A stretch of 64,000 bases of DNA from JACSRF01 sp964504445 (GCA_964504445.1 CAZDEO010000021.1:5616-69615), one strand, 5' to 3'. Shown: positions 8,723-20,655, numbered from the stretch's first letter. A program made the numbers and translations. The notes: generated by a model not told the origin, from the letters alone.

Positions 8723-11700
8723 ATGAAGAAATTGCCCCTCATACTCAGCCTGCTTTTGCTCCTGGCGGCGTGCCAGGATGCGGCCAACAACCCGAGTCAG
8801 CCAACCCCAGTGCCGGAAACAGTAAATGAAGAAACGGCCGTTACAGCATCCCCAGCCTCATCTTCTGCCGACGTCACCATCAGCGAAGTGCTGCTGGGCG
8901 CACCGGGCAACAACAACCGCGAGTTTATCGAGTTGTACAATCCCAGAGAAACGGCCGTAGACCTGCAAGGCTGGTCCCTCTGGTATCGCAGCCGGGCCGA
9001 TCAAGAGCCAGAAGCGGTGCTGCGCTGGACGACGCCCAGCGAAATACCGCCCCTGGGCCACCTGCTGCTGGCCCGCACGGGGGAAGATTTCGGCCTTATT
9101 GCTGATGCCTATTTTGACGTGCCCCTTTCTAATAGGAGAGGCGGCCTCATTTTACGCGATGGCGGCGGCAATGATGTCGCTACTTTGGGCTGGGGCGAGG
9201 ATGCTCCGCCGGACTACTTTGCCGGAACGCCCGCCGCCCCGCCCACAGACGGGGCCAGCCTGGAACGGCTGCCCGGCGGCGACGCCGGCAACGGGCAAGA
9301 CACGGGTAGCAATGCGGCCGACTTTGCGGCCAACGCTGCCCCCACGCCGCAAAACAGCGGCAGCCCCATGACGCCCGCCGCGGGTCGCCGTCTGGTCTTG
9401 CACCTGGACGTGCCAGAAACGGTGGAACCAGGGGCGGCCTTTGCCTATACGGTCCGGGTGGAGAATCCAGGGGAAACGGCCGTGGCCAACGTCACCGTCA
9501 CCATCCCCATCCCTGACTACTTCACCATCCTCACCCTACCCAACGGAACGCAGGAAGATGGGGGCATTGTGCAATGGGTGGTGGGCGAACTGGCTCCCGG
9601 CAGCGCCGCCAGCGCAGACCTTCAACTGCAAAGCCCCCTTACCTATGTAGATACCATTGTGCGCGGCTATTACGCCGAAGGTGATGGCGTGGTGCGCAGC
9701 TACGGCCCCGTGCAGCAGTTGGGTATGGCGGGGGGCGCGCTGCCCATTGCCACTGCCCGCGAGCTAATTGGCAGTGTGGTGGGCGTGGAAGGTGTCGCCA
9801 CCATGTACACCGGCGGCTATTTTGCGGGCAGCACCGGCACCAAGTTCTACCTGGAAGATGATAGCGGCGGCATCCAGGTTTACGTGCCCGGCGGTATGGG
9901 GCTGGTGCAAGTCAATATTGGCGACCAGGTGCGGGTAACGGGCAAAATTGAGCTGTACCGCGACTCCATTGAGCTGATTCCCACCAATATTCCGGAAGAT
10001 GTAACCGTGCTGGGCACAACCAACACGCCGGCGCCGCTGCCCATTGCCATTGCGGATAATGAAAATGATGACACCGTGGTAGGGCGGCTGACCACCCTGG
10101 AGGGCACGGCCGTTCGCGTGGAAGAATTCTCGTTCTCCTATGAAGTTGACCTGGCGGATGAGCTGGGGAACAGCACGCTGGTCTACATTGAAAAAGACAC
10201 GGGCATCGTAGCGGAAGGAATTGAAGTAGGCGCGCAGTACCGCATTACCGGCATTACCGAATTTTACAGTGCGCGGCGGCAAATAAAACCCCGGGTGCAA
10301 GATGACATTGCCCCCGTATACCCGCCCATTGTGTGGGTGGAGCAACAGACGCAAAATAACGTAGCCCCTGGGGGCGTGTTGACCTATACCATTACGGCGT
10401 TCAATTACACCCCGGACACGTTGGTAAATGTGATGATTTTGGCCCCGCTGCCGGAAGAGACCGGGGAAGCATGGCCTTTGCCCACCCCCGAAGGGGTTGC
10501 CGTGGATGCCGGCGTTGCCGGGGAAATGTTTTGGTTCATAGACAGTCTGCCGGGTAATGGCGGGCAGGTGCAGGTGCAGTATGGCATGCAAGTGCTGGAA
10601 ACGGCCGTAGAAACCATCACCGCCCCGCCAGTCACCCTAAGCGCCGATGGGCTGGAAACGGCCGTGACGGCCACGGCCTACACCAGCTTCTTGGGAGATG
10701 GCGTGCCGGTATGGGCCATTCAAGGTAGCAACGACCGCTCGCCCTACACGGGGCAAGAGGTGACGACGGTGGGGGCAGTAACGGCCGTCTTCCCTGAACT
10801 AGGCGGCTTTTGGCTACAAACGGCAGAGCCAGATGGTGACCCCGCCACCTCCGACGCCGTCTTCGTCCTGTCCACCGACCTGGCCGACCTGAACGGCGTG
10901 ACGAACCTGGTACAGGTCAGCGGGCGCGTGCGCGAACTTTCCGGGCAAACCACTCTAGAAGCCCAAGAGGTAGTCATTTTGCCCGGCACGGAGGCCGCGG
11001 TAATTGAAGCCGCCATCTATGACCCGCCAGCGGATGCCGTGGAGGCACTGCTGTACAACGAATCGTTAGAAGGTATGTTGGTGTGGGTGGCGGAACCGGC
11101 TGTCGCTATTGCGCCAACCACCCAATATGGCGAATTTGCCCTGGTCTATGAAAAATGGGGCGTAGACACCGTGCCACGTACGGAGTTACCCACTGTGGGC
11201 TACCTCATTTTTGTGGATGATGGCTCTAGCAACACCCACGCGAATCAATCTACGTTGCCTTATGCCGTGGCGAAGGGGGACGTGGTGGTAGATGTGGTCG
11301 GCCCGCTGGCATACACCTTTGGCAATTACAAGATTGAGCCGCTGAATAGGCCGCGGGTAACGCCGGTGGGAGGGGAACGGCCGTTGCCCGCCTTGCCGGA
11401 GGCCAATGCCAACCAGATTACCATCGCCACCTTCAACGTGGAAAACCTTTTCGATACCTCCTTTCCTCACCCTGACAGCCCGCCGCGCCCCAGCGCTGCG
11501 GAATACGCGCTGAAACTGAATAAAGTGGCTGACGCCATTGTGCATATGGGCGCGCCCACTATTTTGGGGCTGCAAGAAGTTGAAAATGTTGGCGTACTGG
11601 AGACGTTAGCCGCCTTGGACGCGCTGGCGCCATACCGCTATCAGGCTATTTTGGTGGAAGGGGAAGACTCGCGCGGGATTGACGTGGGCTACCTGGTTCG

Positions 11701-12250
11701 CAGCGACCGGGTAACGGTAGAAGGGTTTGCTAACTACCCAGAACCCAGCGGCCTGACGGCCCGCCCGCCGCTGATGATGACGGTGACGGTAAGCGTAGCC
11801 GGCGACGAAGAGCGACTTTATGTGCTAAATAACCACTTCCTGGCCCTTTCCGCCGGGGAAGAGGCCACCGAGCCCACGCGCACGGCACAGGCGGCCTGGA
11901 ATGTGACGCTGATGGCGCGCATCTGGCAGCAAGACCCCACGGCGCAGTTTGTGGTGCTGGGGGACCTGAATTCCTTCTACCAGACGCCGCCGCTAGATAC
12001 CCTGCAAGGAGCGGGGTTGCGCCATGTGTATGAGTTCGTGCCCCGGCAGGCCCGCCCGTATACTTATATTTTTGAGGGTGGCGCCCAAACTCTGGACCAC
12101 ATTTTACTTTCGTCAGACCTGTATGCGCGGGTAACGGCCGTCACCACCCTACCCATCAATGCCGACTTTCCCCTTCCGCCCCCCGATGACGCCACGGCGC
12201 GGCGCGTGTCGGACCATGACCCCCTCATTGTCACGCTGACCTATGAATAA
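8723..12250 (+). CDS. Multidomain extracellular nuclease lipoprotein (LTD, DUF11, OB-fold, EEP)
   Basis: A 1175-residue surface lipoprotein with lipobox LLAAC (Cys17). Domains in order: lamin-tail domain at about 50-160 (ISEVLLGAPGNNNREFIELY), DUF11-type repeat at 225-330, OB-fold of the secreted-nuclease type at 345-530, second DUF11 module at 540-640, second OB-like domain at 660-760, and an endonuclease/exonuclease/phosphatase domain from about 897. The catalytic set is complete: TFNVENLF, LQEVEN, NNHFLAL, GDLNS and SDHDP. This is the ExeM/NucH-like plan, an enzyme that degrades extracellular DNA, probably for nutrient or phosphate recovery or biofilm turnover. It stands alone on the plus strand and carries nine ACGGCCGT octamers. 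Confidence 0.88.
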   Translation: MKKLPLILSLLLLLAACQDAANNPSQPTPVPETVNEETAVTASPASSSADVTISEVLLGAPGNNNREFIELYNPRETAVDLQGWSLWYRSRADQEPEAVLRWTTPSEIPPLGHLLLARTGEDFGLIADAYFDVPLSNRRGGLILRDGGGNDVATLGWGEDAPPDYFAGTPAAPPTDGASLERLPGGDAGNGQDTGSNAADFAANAAPTPQNSGSPMTPAAGRRLVLHLDVPETVEPGAAFAYTVRVENPGETAVANVTVTIPIPDYFTILTLPNGTQEDGGIVQWVVGELAPGSAASADLQLQSPLTYVDTIVRGYYAEGDGVVRSYGPVQQLGMAGGALPIATARELIGSVVGVEGVATMYTGGYFAGSTGTKFYLEDDSGGIQVYVPGGMGLVQVNIGDQVRVTGKIELYRDSIELIPTNIPEDVTVLGTTNTPAPLPIAIADNENDDTVVGRLTTLEGTAVRVEEFSFSYEVDLADELGNSTLVYIEKDTGIVAEGIEVGAQYRITGITEFYSARRQIKPRVQDDIAPVYPPIVWVEQQTQNNVAPGGVLTYTITAFNYTPDTLVNVMILAPLPEETGEAWPLPTPEGVAVDAGVAGEMFWFIDSLPGNGGQVQVQYGMQVLETAVETITAPPVTLSADGLETAVTATAYTSFLGDGVPVWAIQGSNDRSPYTGQEVTTVGAVTAVFPELGGFWLQTAEPDGDPATSDAVFVLSTDLADLNGVTNLVQVSGRVRELSGQTTLEAQEVVILPGTEAAVIEAAIYDPPADAVEALLYNESLEGMLVWVAEPAVAIAPTTQYGEFALVYEKWGVDTVPRTELPTVGYLIFVDDGSSNTHANQSTLPYAVAKGDVVVDVVGPLAYTFGNYKIEPLNRPRVTPVGGERPLPALPEANANQITIATFNVENLFDTSFPHPDSPPRPSAAEYALKLNKVADAIVHMGAPTILGLQEVENVGVLETLAALDALAPYRYQAILVEGEDSRGIDVGYLVRSDRVTVEGFANYPEPSGLTARPPLMMTVTVSVAGDEERLYVLNNHFLALSAGEEATEPTRTAQAAWNVTLMARIWQQDPTAQFVVLGDLNSFYQTPPLDTLQGAGLRHVYEFVPRQARPYTYIFEGGAQTLDHILLSSDLYARVTAVTTLPINADFPLPPPDDATARRVSDHDPLIVTLTYE

Positions 12251-12891
12251 GCTTGTTGGACCCGCAAGCCACAGCTTTTGCGCATATGCCTGATGCCCTT
12301 TCCATAATGTTAACAACGTGTTAAGGCTGATACAGAACTGTGCATTAGCGAGGGCAAAATGTGGGGTTATTACCGTAATCTGAAAAGCAACAGGCAGATA
12401 TGGGGTCACAAAAACGAACGCCTGTTCCCCACATATATGGGAATTGGAGGCCGCCAGTACCCCCATAAATGGGAACGGCCGTTTCTTGTCAAGGGCCCAA
12501 CCTTAAAAAAAACGTTTTTTTTAAGGTTGGTGCAACCTAAAAAAATTGAACCTTTTAAGGGAAAATTACACAATTTTCATTGCCCTGAGCCCTGGCCTTT
12601 GTTAGAATGTAATGACCGTTGTGGACAACCCTTCATCATTTTGAAGAGGACGATTACACTCAAGCAGGTTGTAGTACCGTACACCATTACCGCCAGTTTG
12701 ACATGGTGTCAATAACTTGCAAAAAGGTATGGCAGTTAATCTTCAAGGTGACAGCGGATAACCAGCCCTGCACACAAATCACGCCTATCGTTTAGGCAAC
12801 CTGTAAGTCTGTGAACTATTCACAGGGGGATTGCTGGCTGCTTATGTGGCCAAGTTTCTACTTGCATGGAAAAGGGAAGAGAGGTAAAGCA
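12251..12891. other. Gene-free region upstream of dnaA; candidate replication origin
   Basis: This 640-bp stretch holds no convincing gene. It contains a small dyad TTAACA-ACG-TGTTAA (12310-12324), an ACGGCCGT octamer near 12475, a 34-bp perfect palindrome (12497-12530), an AT-rich tract to about 12580, one near-consensus DnaA box on the minus strand (TTGTCCACA, 12620-12628), and a dyad CTGTGAA-CTA-TTCACAG (12809-12825) whose arms resemble weak DnaA boxes. Position next to dnaA supports oriC, but the count of good DnaA boxes is low and dnaN is not adjacent, so this is tentative. Confidence 0.45.
12497..12530. repeat. 34-bp perfect palindrome upstream of dnaA
   Basis: The arm CCAACCTT-A8 is followed by a central CG and the exact reverse complement T8-AAGGTTGG. 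It has no unpaired loop, so it could extrude as a cruciform or act as a bidirectional terminator. Related AACCT words recur just downstream (12531-12560). Confidence 0.8.
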
Positions 12892-14265
12892 ATGATGTCA
12901 CCCGCACAAGCGTGGAAAGCAACCCTTGGGGAGCTTGAATTACAAATGACCAAGGCCACTTTTAATACTTGGCTAAAGGGAGCACGATTAATTACTTCAG
13001 AACAAAACGAATATGTCATAGGTGTCCGTAATGACTATGCCAAAGATTGGCTTGAAAATCGGCTACGCGACACCATCCTGCGTACCTTGGCAACCATCGT
13101 AGGAAAAAAGGTGCAACTTCGTTTCGTTGTCTGGTCAGACGAATTAATTGCCCCGGCCCCGGTCGTTTTGAGTCAGGAAACAGACCGTACACAACAGCCT
13201 GCAACAAATGGGTATTATGAAAGTGGGGATGGTGGGTATAACACCCTTAATGGCAAATTTACCTTCAGCAATTTTGTAGTAGGCTCGAGCAACCGTTTGG
13301 CGCATGCTGCAGCCCTATCTGTTGCTGAGAATCCCGGGCTTACTTATAACCCATTGTTTTTGTACGGTGGTGTGGGTTTGGGAAAAACCCATTTGCTTCA
13401 TGCTATCGGGCATAAATGTATGCAAAAAGGGTTGACGGTTCGTTATATCTCCTCGGAAACGTTCACGAATGACCTGGTTCAATCCATTCGTAATAAACAA
13501 ATGGATCAGTTTCGCGACCGGTATCGCACTTTGGACGTGCTGATGATTGATGATATCCAATTTATCGCTGGCAAGGAGAGCACTCAAGAAGAGTTATTCC
13601 ATACGTTTAATGAACTGCACAGTCAGGGTAGGCAGGTTGTCATTTCCAGTGACCGCCCGCCCAAGGCCATGGTGACGCTAGAAGAGCGGCTACAATCTCG
13701 CTTCGAGTGGGGGTTGATGGCCGACATTCAACAACCAGACCTGGAAACGCGCAAGGCGATTTTGCAAACGAAGGCGGAAGACAACGATATTTATATTCCT
13801 GACCACATTTTGGAGACTATCGCCCATCACGTTCGCAAGAATATCCGCGAGCTAGAAGGGGCGCTGAACAAGGTTATGGCTTATGCGCATCTTTCGGGGC
13901 GCAGTGTGGATGAAGATCTGGTAAATATGGCGCTGGCTGATTTAATCCGGCAGCCGCCTAAGGTGACGGTGGAGCAGGTACTACAAACGGTATGTGAATA
14001 TTATCAGGTGCCTATGGAGGAGCTGGTGGGTAATAGCCGCAAACGTACTGTTGCTTTTCCCCGGCAAGTTGCCATGTACTTGACGCGTACGGAAACGGCG
14101 GCTTCTCTACCGCTCATTGGCACCCACTTGGGGGATCGGGACCATTCGACGGTTTTATATGGGTACGAGAAGGTCGCTTCCGCTTTAGAAACTGATCCGA
14201 ATATTCGGCGGAGCATTATGGAAATTAAGGCGCTGATGTATGACGAAGCGCGGATTGCGGCTTAA
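12892..14265 (+). CDS. dnaA: Chromosomal replication initiator DnaA
   Basis: A 457-residue DnaA. Domain I is at 1-80 (WKATLGELELQMTKATFNTW), a short linker follows, then AAA+ domain III with Walker A GGVGLGKTHLL (about 158-168) and Walker B LMIDDIQF (about 217). Domain IV carries the DnaA-box-binding signature DRDHSTVLYGYEKV (about 416-430). I chose ATG 12892 because AGAGAGG lies 6-8 bp upstream; an in-frame GTG at 12811 would sit inside a dyad and add residues not found in the family. It binds DnaA boxes and melts the origin. The coding part has no internal ACGGCCGT copy; one lies exactly at the stop codon. Confidence 0.97.
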   Translation: MMSPAQAWKATLGELELQMTKATFNTWLKGARLITSEQNEYVIGVRNDYAKDWLENRLRDTILRTLATIVGKKVQLRFVVWSDELIAPAPVVLSQETDRTQQPATNGYYESGDGGYNTLNGKFTFSNFVVGSSNRLAHAAALSVAENPGLTYNPLFLYGGVGLGKTHLLHAIGHKCMQKGLTVRYISSETFTNDLVQSIRNKQMDQFRDRYRTLDVLMIDDIQFIAGKESTQEELFHTFNELHSQGRQVVISSDRPPKAMVTLEERLQSRFEWGLMADIQQPDLETRKAILQTKAEDNDIYIPDHILETIAHHVRKNIRELEGALNKVMAYAHLSGRSVDEDLVNMALADLIRQPPKVTVEQVLQTVCEYYQVPMEELVGNSRKRTVAFPRQVAMYLTRTETAASLPLIGTHLGDRDHSTVLYGYEKVASALETDPNIRRSIMEIKALMYDEARIAA

Positions 14266-14293
14266 CGGCCGTTTTGCATATCATCTGGTTTTG

Positions 14294-14330
14294 CAACAAA
14301 AAATCCGGGGATGGCCCGGATTTTTTGTTG
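14294..14330. terminator. Bidirectional terminator between dnaA and the DUF255 gene
   Basis: CAACAAAAAATCCGGG (14294-14309), a GATGG loop, and its exact complement (14315-14330). The stem has a GC core flanked by A and T runs, so it can terminate both converging genes. Confidence 0.85.
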
Positions 14331-14339
14331 GGTGGGTAG

Positions 14340-16394
<2,055 letters not shown>

Positions 16395-16483
16395 GAGTAC
16401 CTCGTTGGGGATTTGGGGCTGCCAGGGAACTCAATTGGTTGCCCCTTGACACCGTGATGGTTCGCACTAAAGTTATAGGCTGT

Positions 16484-18436
16484 ATGGTCAAAAAACAGCC
16501 TTTTCCTCTACTTCAGTTTAGCACAGGGGGGATCATCCTGGCGATGATGCTCATTTTCTTCCCACCCTTTGCCCATGCCTTTGTGGGGGATGATTATGTG
16601 CAGCTTGATTATGTGCTGGAATTTGTGAAACGGCCGTTAGCCGTCTGGGAAATCTTTAACCCATACTGGACAGGCTGGTATTATCGCCCGCTGCAAAATG
16701 GGTGGTTTTTGCTCAACCGTACGCTGTTTGGGTATGCGCCCTTTGGCTATTACTGGCTGGGCTTGCTGGTGCATGGTCTGGCAGTTGCCATGCTGGTGGC
16801 CCTGGCGCGCAAAGTGGGTTTGCGGTGGCAAACGGCCGTAGCCTGTGGCGCACTCTTTGCCATTCAAAAACATTACGTGGACGTGGTGACGTGGATTAGC
16901 GCCATTGCCATTGTGCTGGCAGGGCTGTTTTCTATGGCGACGCTGGCGGCCTATACGAACCAGGGACGCAAGAGTAACGGCCGTTTCCTCCTCGCCACGT
17001 TCCTTTTCTTCTCACTCACTCTCCTCAGCCACGAAGAGGGGGTTTTTCTGCCTCCGTTGCTGCTGCTGTGGCGGTTTCTGCATCTGCGCCAGCCTGGGCG
17101 CACGGTGAGGCAGGTTATTCGGGCTGTACCCACAAGGGAATGGGGCTTCTTTGGCGCAACGGCCGTGCTGCTGGCTTTCTATGGCTATTTCCAAATTACC
17201 CGCACCAGTTTAACTATTTCCGTACAAGACGCGGTGGTAGCAGGTGGCTGGCAGTTGTTAGATCCCTGGTCCCTGAGTCAATTTATCACCAATACGGTGG
17301 GCAAATTTGCGCCAATTCCGGGGCTGGCGGGCTGGCTGCTGCCCAACAGCTATGCGGTGGCTTTTTTAACGGTGGCGCTGCTGGGAATCTGGTTTTGGCG
17401 GGGAAACGGGCTGGTACGTTTGGGCATTGCCTGGGCGGCATTGCATCTGGCTTTCATTTATGTCGTTCTCTGGACGCCCAAACCAGAATTGTATGCCGGG
17501 CGACACATTTACCAGGCGTGGATTGGGCTGCTGCTAGCTTTGGGCGCGGGGATAGAGAGTTTGGCGCTGGGCAGAAGTCGGAAAGGCAGAGGGCGGAAAG
17601 GGATGGCGGGTCACGACCGTCTTCTCGCCGGCGGGCTGGGGATGCTCATTCTGGCAGCGTTGGTGAGCAGCACGAGCTATGTGCGCGATGTACAAGCTGG
17701 CTGGCTGGCTGACGTGGAGGAGGAACTCTCCGCGCGCCGCCAAATGCAGATGATGCTGCCCGAAGTAGATGAAACTATGCACATTTTTGCTTACCGCTTC
17801 CCTATTACGCCCAACTTTCTGCGCTCGGTTGTACAGGTGTGGTATGAACGGGATGAACCGTACCGGCAGCCTTTTGGCCCGCTGGCCCGATTACAGGCGC
17901 ACGGGCAGGCAAACCGGAATTTTTACGTATTGGACTGGGATGGAAACGGCCGTTTGTACAACCTGATGCCGGAACTCCAGGAAAGTTCGCGGACCATTTT
18001 GGTTTGGAATACGCCAATACGAGCAGAGGTCATAATGGGTAATGCTGTTAACATCGAAGGGGCTGGTGCGCAAATTCTGAGCGTCGCCGGACCAAACGCA
18101 GACCGAAGGTTGTCCGTGAAGATTGATCCGCCTGTCGAAAATGGTTGGCGAGGGCTGGTTTATGAAGTGACTGTGCCGGAAAATGGGCGGCTACAAACGG
18201 CCGTGTGGCAGGGCGCTAGCACTGACACTGACCAATTGCGTTTTCGTCTGCGCCTGAACACTACCCACCAAAGTACCGAAACCCTGCTAGATGTAACGCT
18301 AGATTCTAACAATGACAGGTGGCAAGAGATCGAGATTCAGCTAGAAGATTTGGCGGCAACGGCCGTAACCCTACACCTGGAAGTTTCAGGAACCGGAAGT
18401 GGGTACTGGGCAAACCCCCGCATCATTACACAATAA
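16484..18436 (+). CDS. Multipass membrane protein, GT39/ArnT-like
   Basis: About 650 residues. Residues 1-440 carry roughly ten membrane helices. The first extracytoplasmic loop has VGDDYVQLDYV, an acidic pair where GT-C glycosyltransferases of the PMT/ArnT type bind their lipid-linked donor. The C-terminal 200 residues form a soluble beta-rich domain (NAVNIEGAGAQILSVAGP, then TLLDVTLDSNNDRWQEIEIQ) resembling a carbohydrate-binding module. I prefer ATG 16484 (MVKKQPFPLL), which puts the first helix close to the N-terminus; ATG 16457 and TTG 16439 are in frame. It probably decorates surface glycans or proteins; no substrate can be assigned. Confidence 0.7.
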   Translation: MVKKQPFPLLQFSTGGIILAMMLIFFPPFAHAFVGDDYVQLDYVLEFVKRPLAVWEIFNPYWTGWYYRPLQNGWFLLNRTLFGYAPFGYYWLGLLVHGLAVAMLVALARKVGLRWQTAVACGALFAIQKHYVDVVTWISAIAIVLAGLFSMATLAAYTNQGRKSNGRFLLATFLFFSLTLLSHEEGVFLPPLLLLWRFLHLRQPGRTVRQVIRAVPTREWGFFGATAVLLAFYGYFQITRTSLTISVQDAVVAGGWQLLDPWSLSQFITNTVGKFAPIPGLAGWLLPNSYAVAFLTVALLGIWFWRGNGLVRLGIAWAALHLAFIYVVLWTPKPELYAGRHIYQAWIGLLLALGAGIESLALGRSRKGRGRKGMAGHDRLLAGGLGMLILAALVSSTSYVRDVQAGWLADVEEELSARRQMQMMLPEVDETMHIFAYRFPITPNFLRSVVQVWYERDEPYRQPFGPLARLQAHGQANRNFYVLDWDGNGRLYNLMPELQESSRTILVWNTPIRAEVIMGNAVNIEGAGAQILSVAGPNADRRLSVKIDPPVENGWRGLVYEVTVPENGRLQTAVWQGASTDTDQLRFRLRLNTTHQSTETLLDVTLDSNNDRWQEIEIQLEDLAATAVTLHLEVSGTGSGYWANPRIITQ

Positions 18437-18498
18437 ATAACAAGCCCTCTTCTAGCGCGTCAGAGGTCAATATCGAACATACCCGCATCCAGGTTCAT

Positions 18499-20655
18499 CT
18501 ATTCTTGCGGAACCCAGTGATTTATAGCAATATTTGCAGAACTCCAGATGTATGAACCACTCCAAATATATGAATCTAGCCAGGCATAACTACTATCCAA
18601 AATATCTGCGCCACTCCAAATAAAAGCATCATTCCAAATATATGAGCCGCTCCAAATATACGAACCGCTCCAAATATACGAACCGCTCCAAATGTAAGAA
18701 TCGCCAATGGCATCCAGAATGTAATAGTCACCCGTTTCCGGGTCTTGATTGGCACGACCACCATAGTGCTCTAAGTCCGCCAGATCGAGCTCAATATTCA
18801 GCCCCAAGTTCGCACAACCATAGGCATCACTATACACCGCATCATATGCATTCACCAGCCCGGCACCCTGCTGAAAAACACTATAGGCTAACAACCCCTG
18901 CTCATCTATCGCCGGGCGGGCCGTAGCCATCAGGCGGCACTTAACATCATCGGGTGACAGTTCTGGATTTTCCTCCAGCATAAGGGCAGCAATACCGCTA
19001 ACCACAGCAGCAGCCTGGGAAGTACCAGACATAACGTAATAGTCACCCATCTCGCGAAATTCGGGATGCTGAATTGCTATTTGAGACTCTGGTGGGAGCA
19101 ATGCCACCATGTGTCCGCCAGGAGCTACCACATCCGGTTTAACAAATGCTTCCATGGTGGGTCCCGCAGAAGAAAACAAAGCCACTTTATCGTCAGAAAA
19201 ATCCCCAGGCGAGTAATTGTCACTCATGGCTCCCACAGTAATTATATATGGTACGTTACCGGGTACACCAATGGACATGGGCGCAGGGCCTTGGTTGCCA
19301 GCAGCGGCGACAACCACAATCCCTTCTTGCCAGGCACGCATAACAGCCTGGTTTAGGGGGTCCTCCCAATAATATGATTGCGGCGGTGCACTAAAGGACA
19401 GGTTCAAAATTCGAATATTATATATTTCCCGATGGGCAACTATCCAGTCCAGGGCGGCAATAATATCGGCGTAATTACCAGTTCCGCTTTCATCGAAAGC
19501 CTTCACAACAACAAAACCGGTGTTTGGGGCAACTCCATTGTAAGCGCCGCTGGGGTTAGTAGAACTGTTCCCCAACACGCTGGTAACATGTGACCCGTGA
19601 CCGCTACCATCATTGCCATCAGGTACTGACCAGGCTTGTTGCTGCCCGGTTTCCACGTCATAATATTGCAAAATCCGCCGAAAGTGATTGGCATTGTTCA
19701 TGAGGCCTGGATGATTGAATAAACCGGTGTCCAGCATAGCCACATTTACCCAGGAGCCTAATACCCCATCGTTATGCACCTGATCAGCACCGACCTGGCT
19801 AACGTAGTCTGAAGTGCCAATATCGCCACCAAAGGTTGCCCCATCTGCATAAAACCCAATGTCTATCTCATCAAAATATACGTAGCCGTGGAAACGATCG
19901 CCTAAACGAAACCGGATAACAGTACGCGCACTGGCGTAGGGCGCAATGTCATAGTATTCATAGTTCATCTGGCTATCTCCATCTGAACTTGAACGAATGC
20001 GTTTGAGGTTATACCATTGATTCCCACCATCATTTGAAATTTGAACCCGGAAAGCCTGGTTGCTGTAAAATCCCACATCGGTGTCACGCCGCCATTCAAA
20101 ATAGAGATATGGGTTAATGGCGTTTTCTAAATTCACTTCCCGGATCAGCGAATAATCGCCAACACCATTGCCGCCAAAGCGCAAGCAGTATGTGTGGTAA
20201 CAGCCAGATTCGCTGCCAATCTGAATGTAGCCGCTGTGGGGTCCGTCAGTTTCACCGCTTTCTAGCCATGCGGTAGCCCAGCTAAAGTTCCCTTCGTTAT
20301 TCGTAAAGTCTGGCTTGGTAAATGAATCGTAGGTATATAAATCTATGAGTCCGGTACCGCCGACCTGCACGATTTTATCTTTGTAAATGCGAGTAACCAG
20401 CTTTGTTTGCAGCAAATGTTGAAGCTGAGCAGGGGTAAGTTCGGCAGTGGCGGCGTTGATGATGTATAGTGGGTGGGTTATAGTGCCACCGACGGATTTC
20501 ACAGCGGAAACGGCCGTTTCCACATCAACAGCCTGCACAATATATGTACCCCTTTCTACAGAAGAGGGCCTGGCGCCCAAAGCCACGGTTATGCCCACAA
20601 AAACCAAGAGCAATGCCACAAAGTGTCTATTTCTCAACAATCTAACTGGCTCCAC
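18499..20655 (-). CDS. S8 subtilase with hexapeptide-repeat C-terminus
   Basis: A secreted serine protease of about 718 residues. After a hydrophobic signal (HFVALLLVFVGITVALG) and an inhibitor-like propeptide, a CUB/MAM-like insert precedes the peptidase domain. The triad is complete: Asp in VAMLDTGLFNHPG, His in GSGHGSHVTSVLG, Ser in MSGTSQAAAVVSGIAAL. The last 65 residues are about ten hexads of the form S-Y-I-W-S-G with variants. I prefer GTG 20655 because GGAG lies 6 bp upstream and it sits just before the signal peptide; an ATG at 20730 would add 25 Cys-rich residues. It is monocistronic, with a hairpin at 20883-20904 in the upstream region. Confidence 0.88.
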   Translation of the reverse strand: MEPVRLLRNRHFVALLLVFVGITVALGARPSSVERGTYIVQAVDVETAVSAVKSVGGTITHPLYIINAATAELTPAQLQHLLQTKLVTRIYKDKIVQVGGTGLIDLYTYDSFTKPDFTNNEGNFSWATAWLESGETDGPHSGYIQIGSESGCYHTYCLRFGGNGVGDYSLIREVNLENAINPYLYFEWRRDTDVGFYSNQAFRVQISNDGGNQWYNLKRIRSSSDGDSQMNYEYYDIAPYASARTVIRFRLGDRFHGYVYFDEIDIGFYADGATFGGDIGTSDYVSQVGADQVHNDGVLGSWVNVAMLDTGLFNHPGLMNNANHFRRILQYYDVETGQQQAWSVPDGNDGSGHGSHVTSVLGNSSTNPSGAYNGVAPNTGFVVVKAFDESGTGNYADIIAALDWIVAHREIYNIRILNLSFSAPPQSYYWEDPLNQAVMRAWQEGIVVVAAAGNQGPAPMSIGVPGNVPYIITVGAMSDNYSPGDFSDDKVALFSSAGPTMEAFVKPDVVAPGGHMVALLPPESQIAIQHPEFREMGDYYVMSGTSQAAAVVSGIAALMLEENPELSPDDVKCRLMATARPAIDEQGLLAYSVFQQGAGLVNAYDAVYSDAYGCANLGLNIELDLADLEHYGGRANQDPETGDYYILDAIGDSYIWSGSYIWSGSYIWSGSYIWNDAFIWSGADILDSSYAWLDSYIWSGSYIWSSANIAINHWVPQE
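18515..18705 (-). repeat. 18-bp tandem repeats coding SYIWSG hexads
   Basis: On the plus strand, units of about 18 bp of the form CCAAATATACGAACCGCT recur in tandem. The central three are nearly identical, which points to recent slippage or unequal exchange; the outer units are diverged. Confidence 0.8.

Noticed and set aside
9764..10591. A 275-codon minus-strand frame inside the nuclease lipoprotein gene
   Set aside because: Antisense to OB and DUF11 domains, composition His/Asn/Gly-rich, no family features.
12359..12715. A 118-codon frame upstream of dnaA
   Set aside because: It runs through the 34-bp palindrome and an A/T tract, lacks a ribosome-binding site and resembles no protein.
18515..18705. 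Possible CRISPR-like array from regular 18-bp repeats
   Set aside because: The units are directly adjacent with no spacers and code hexapeptide repeats of the subtilase in frame.
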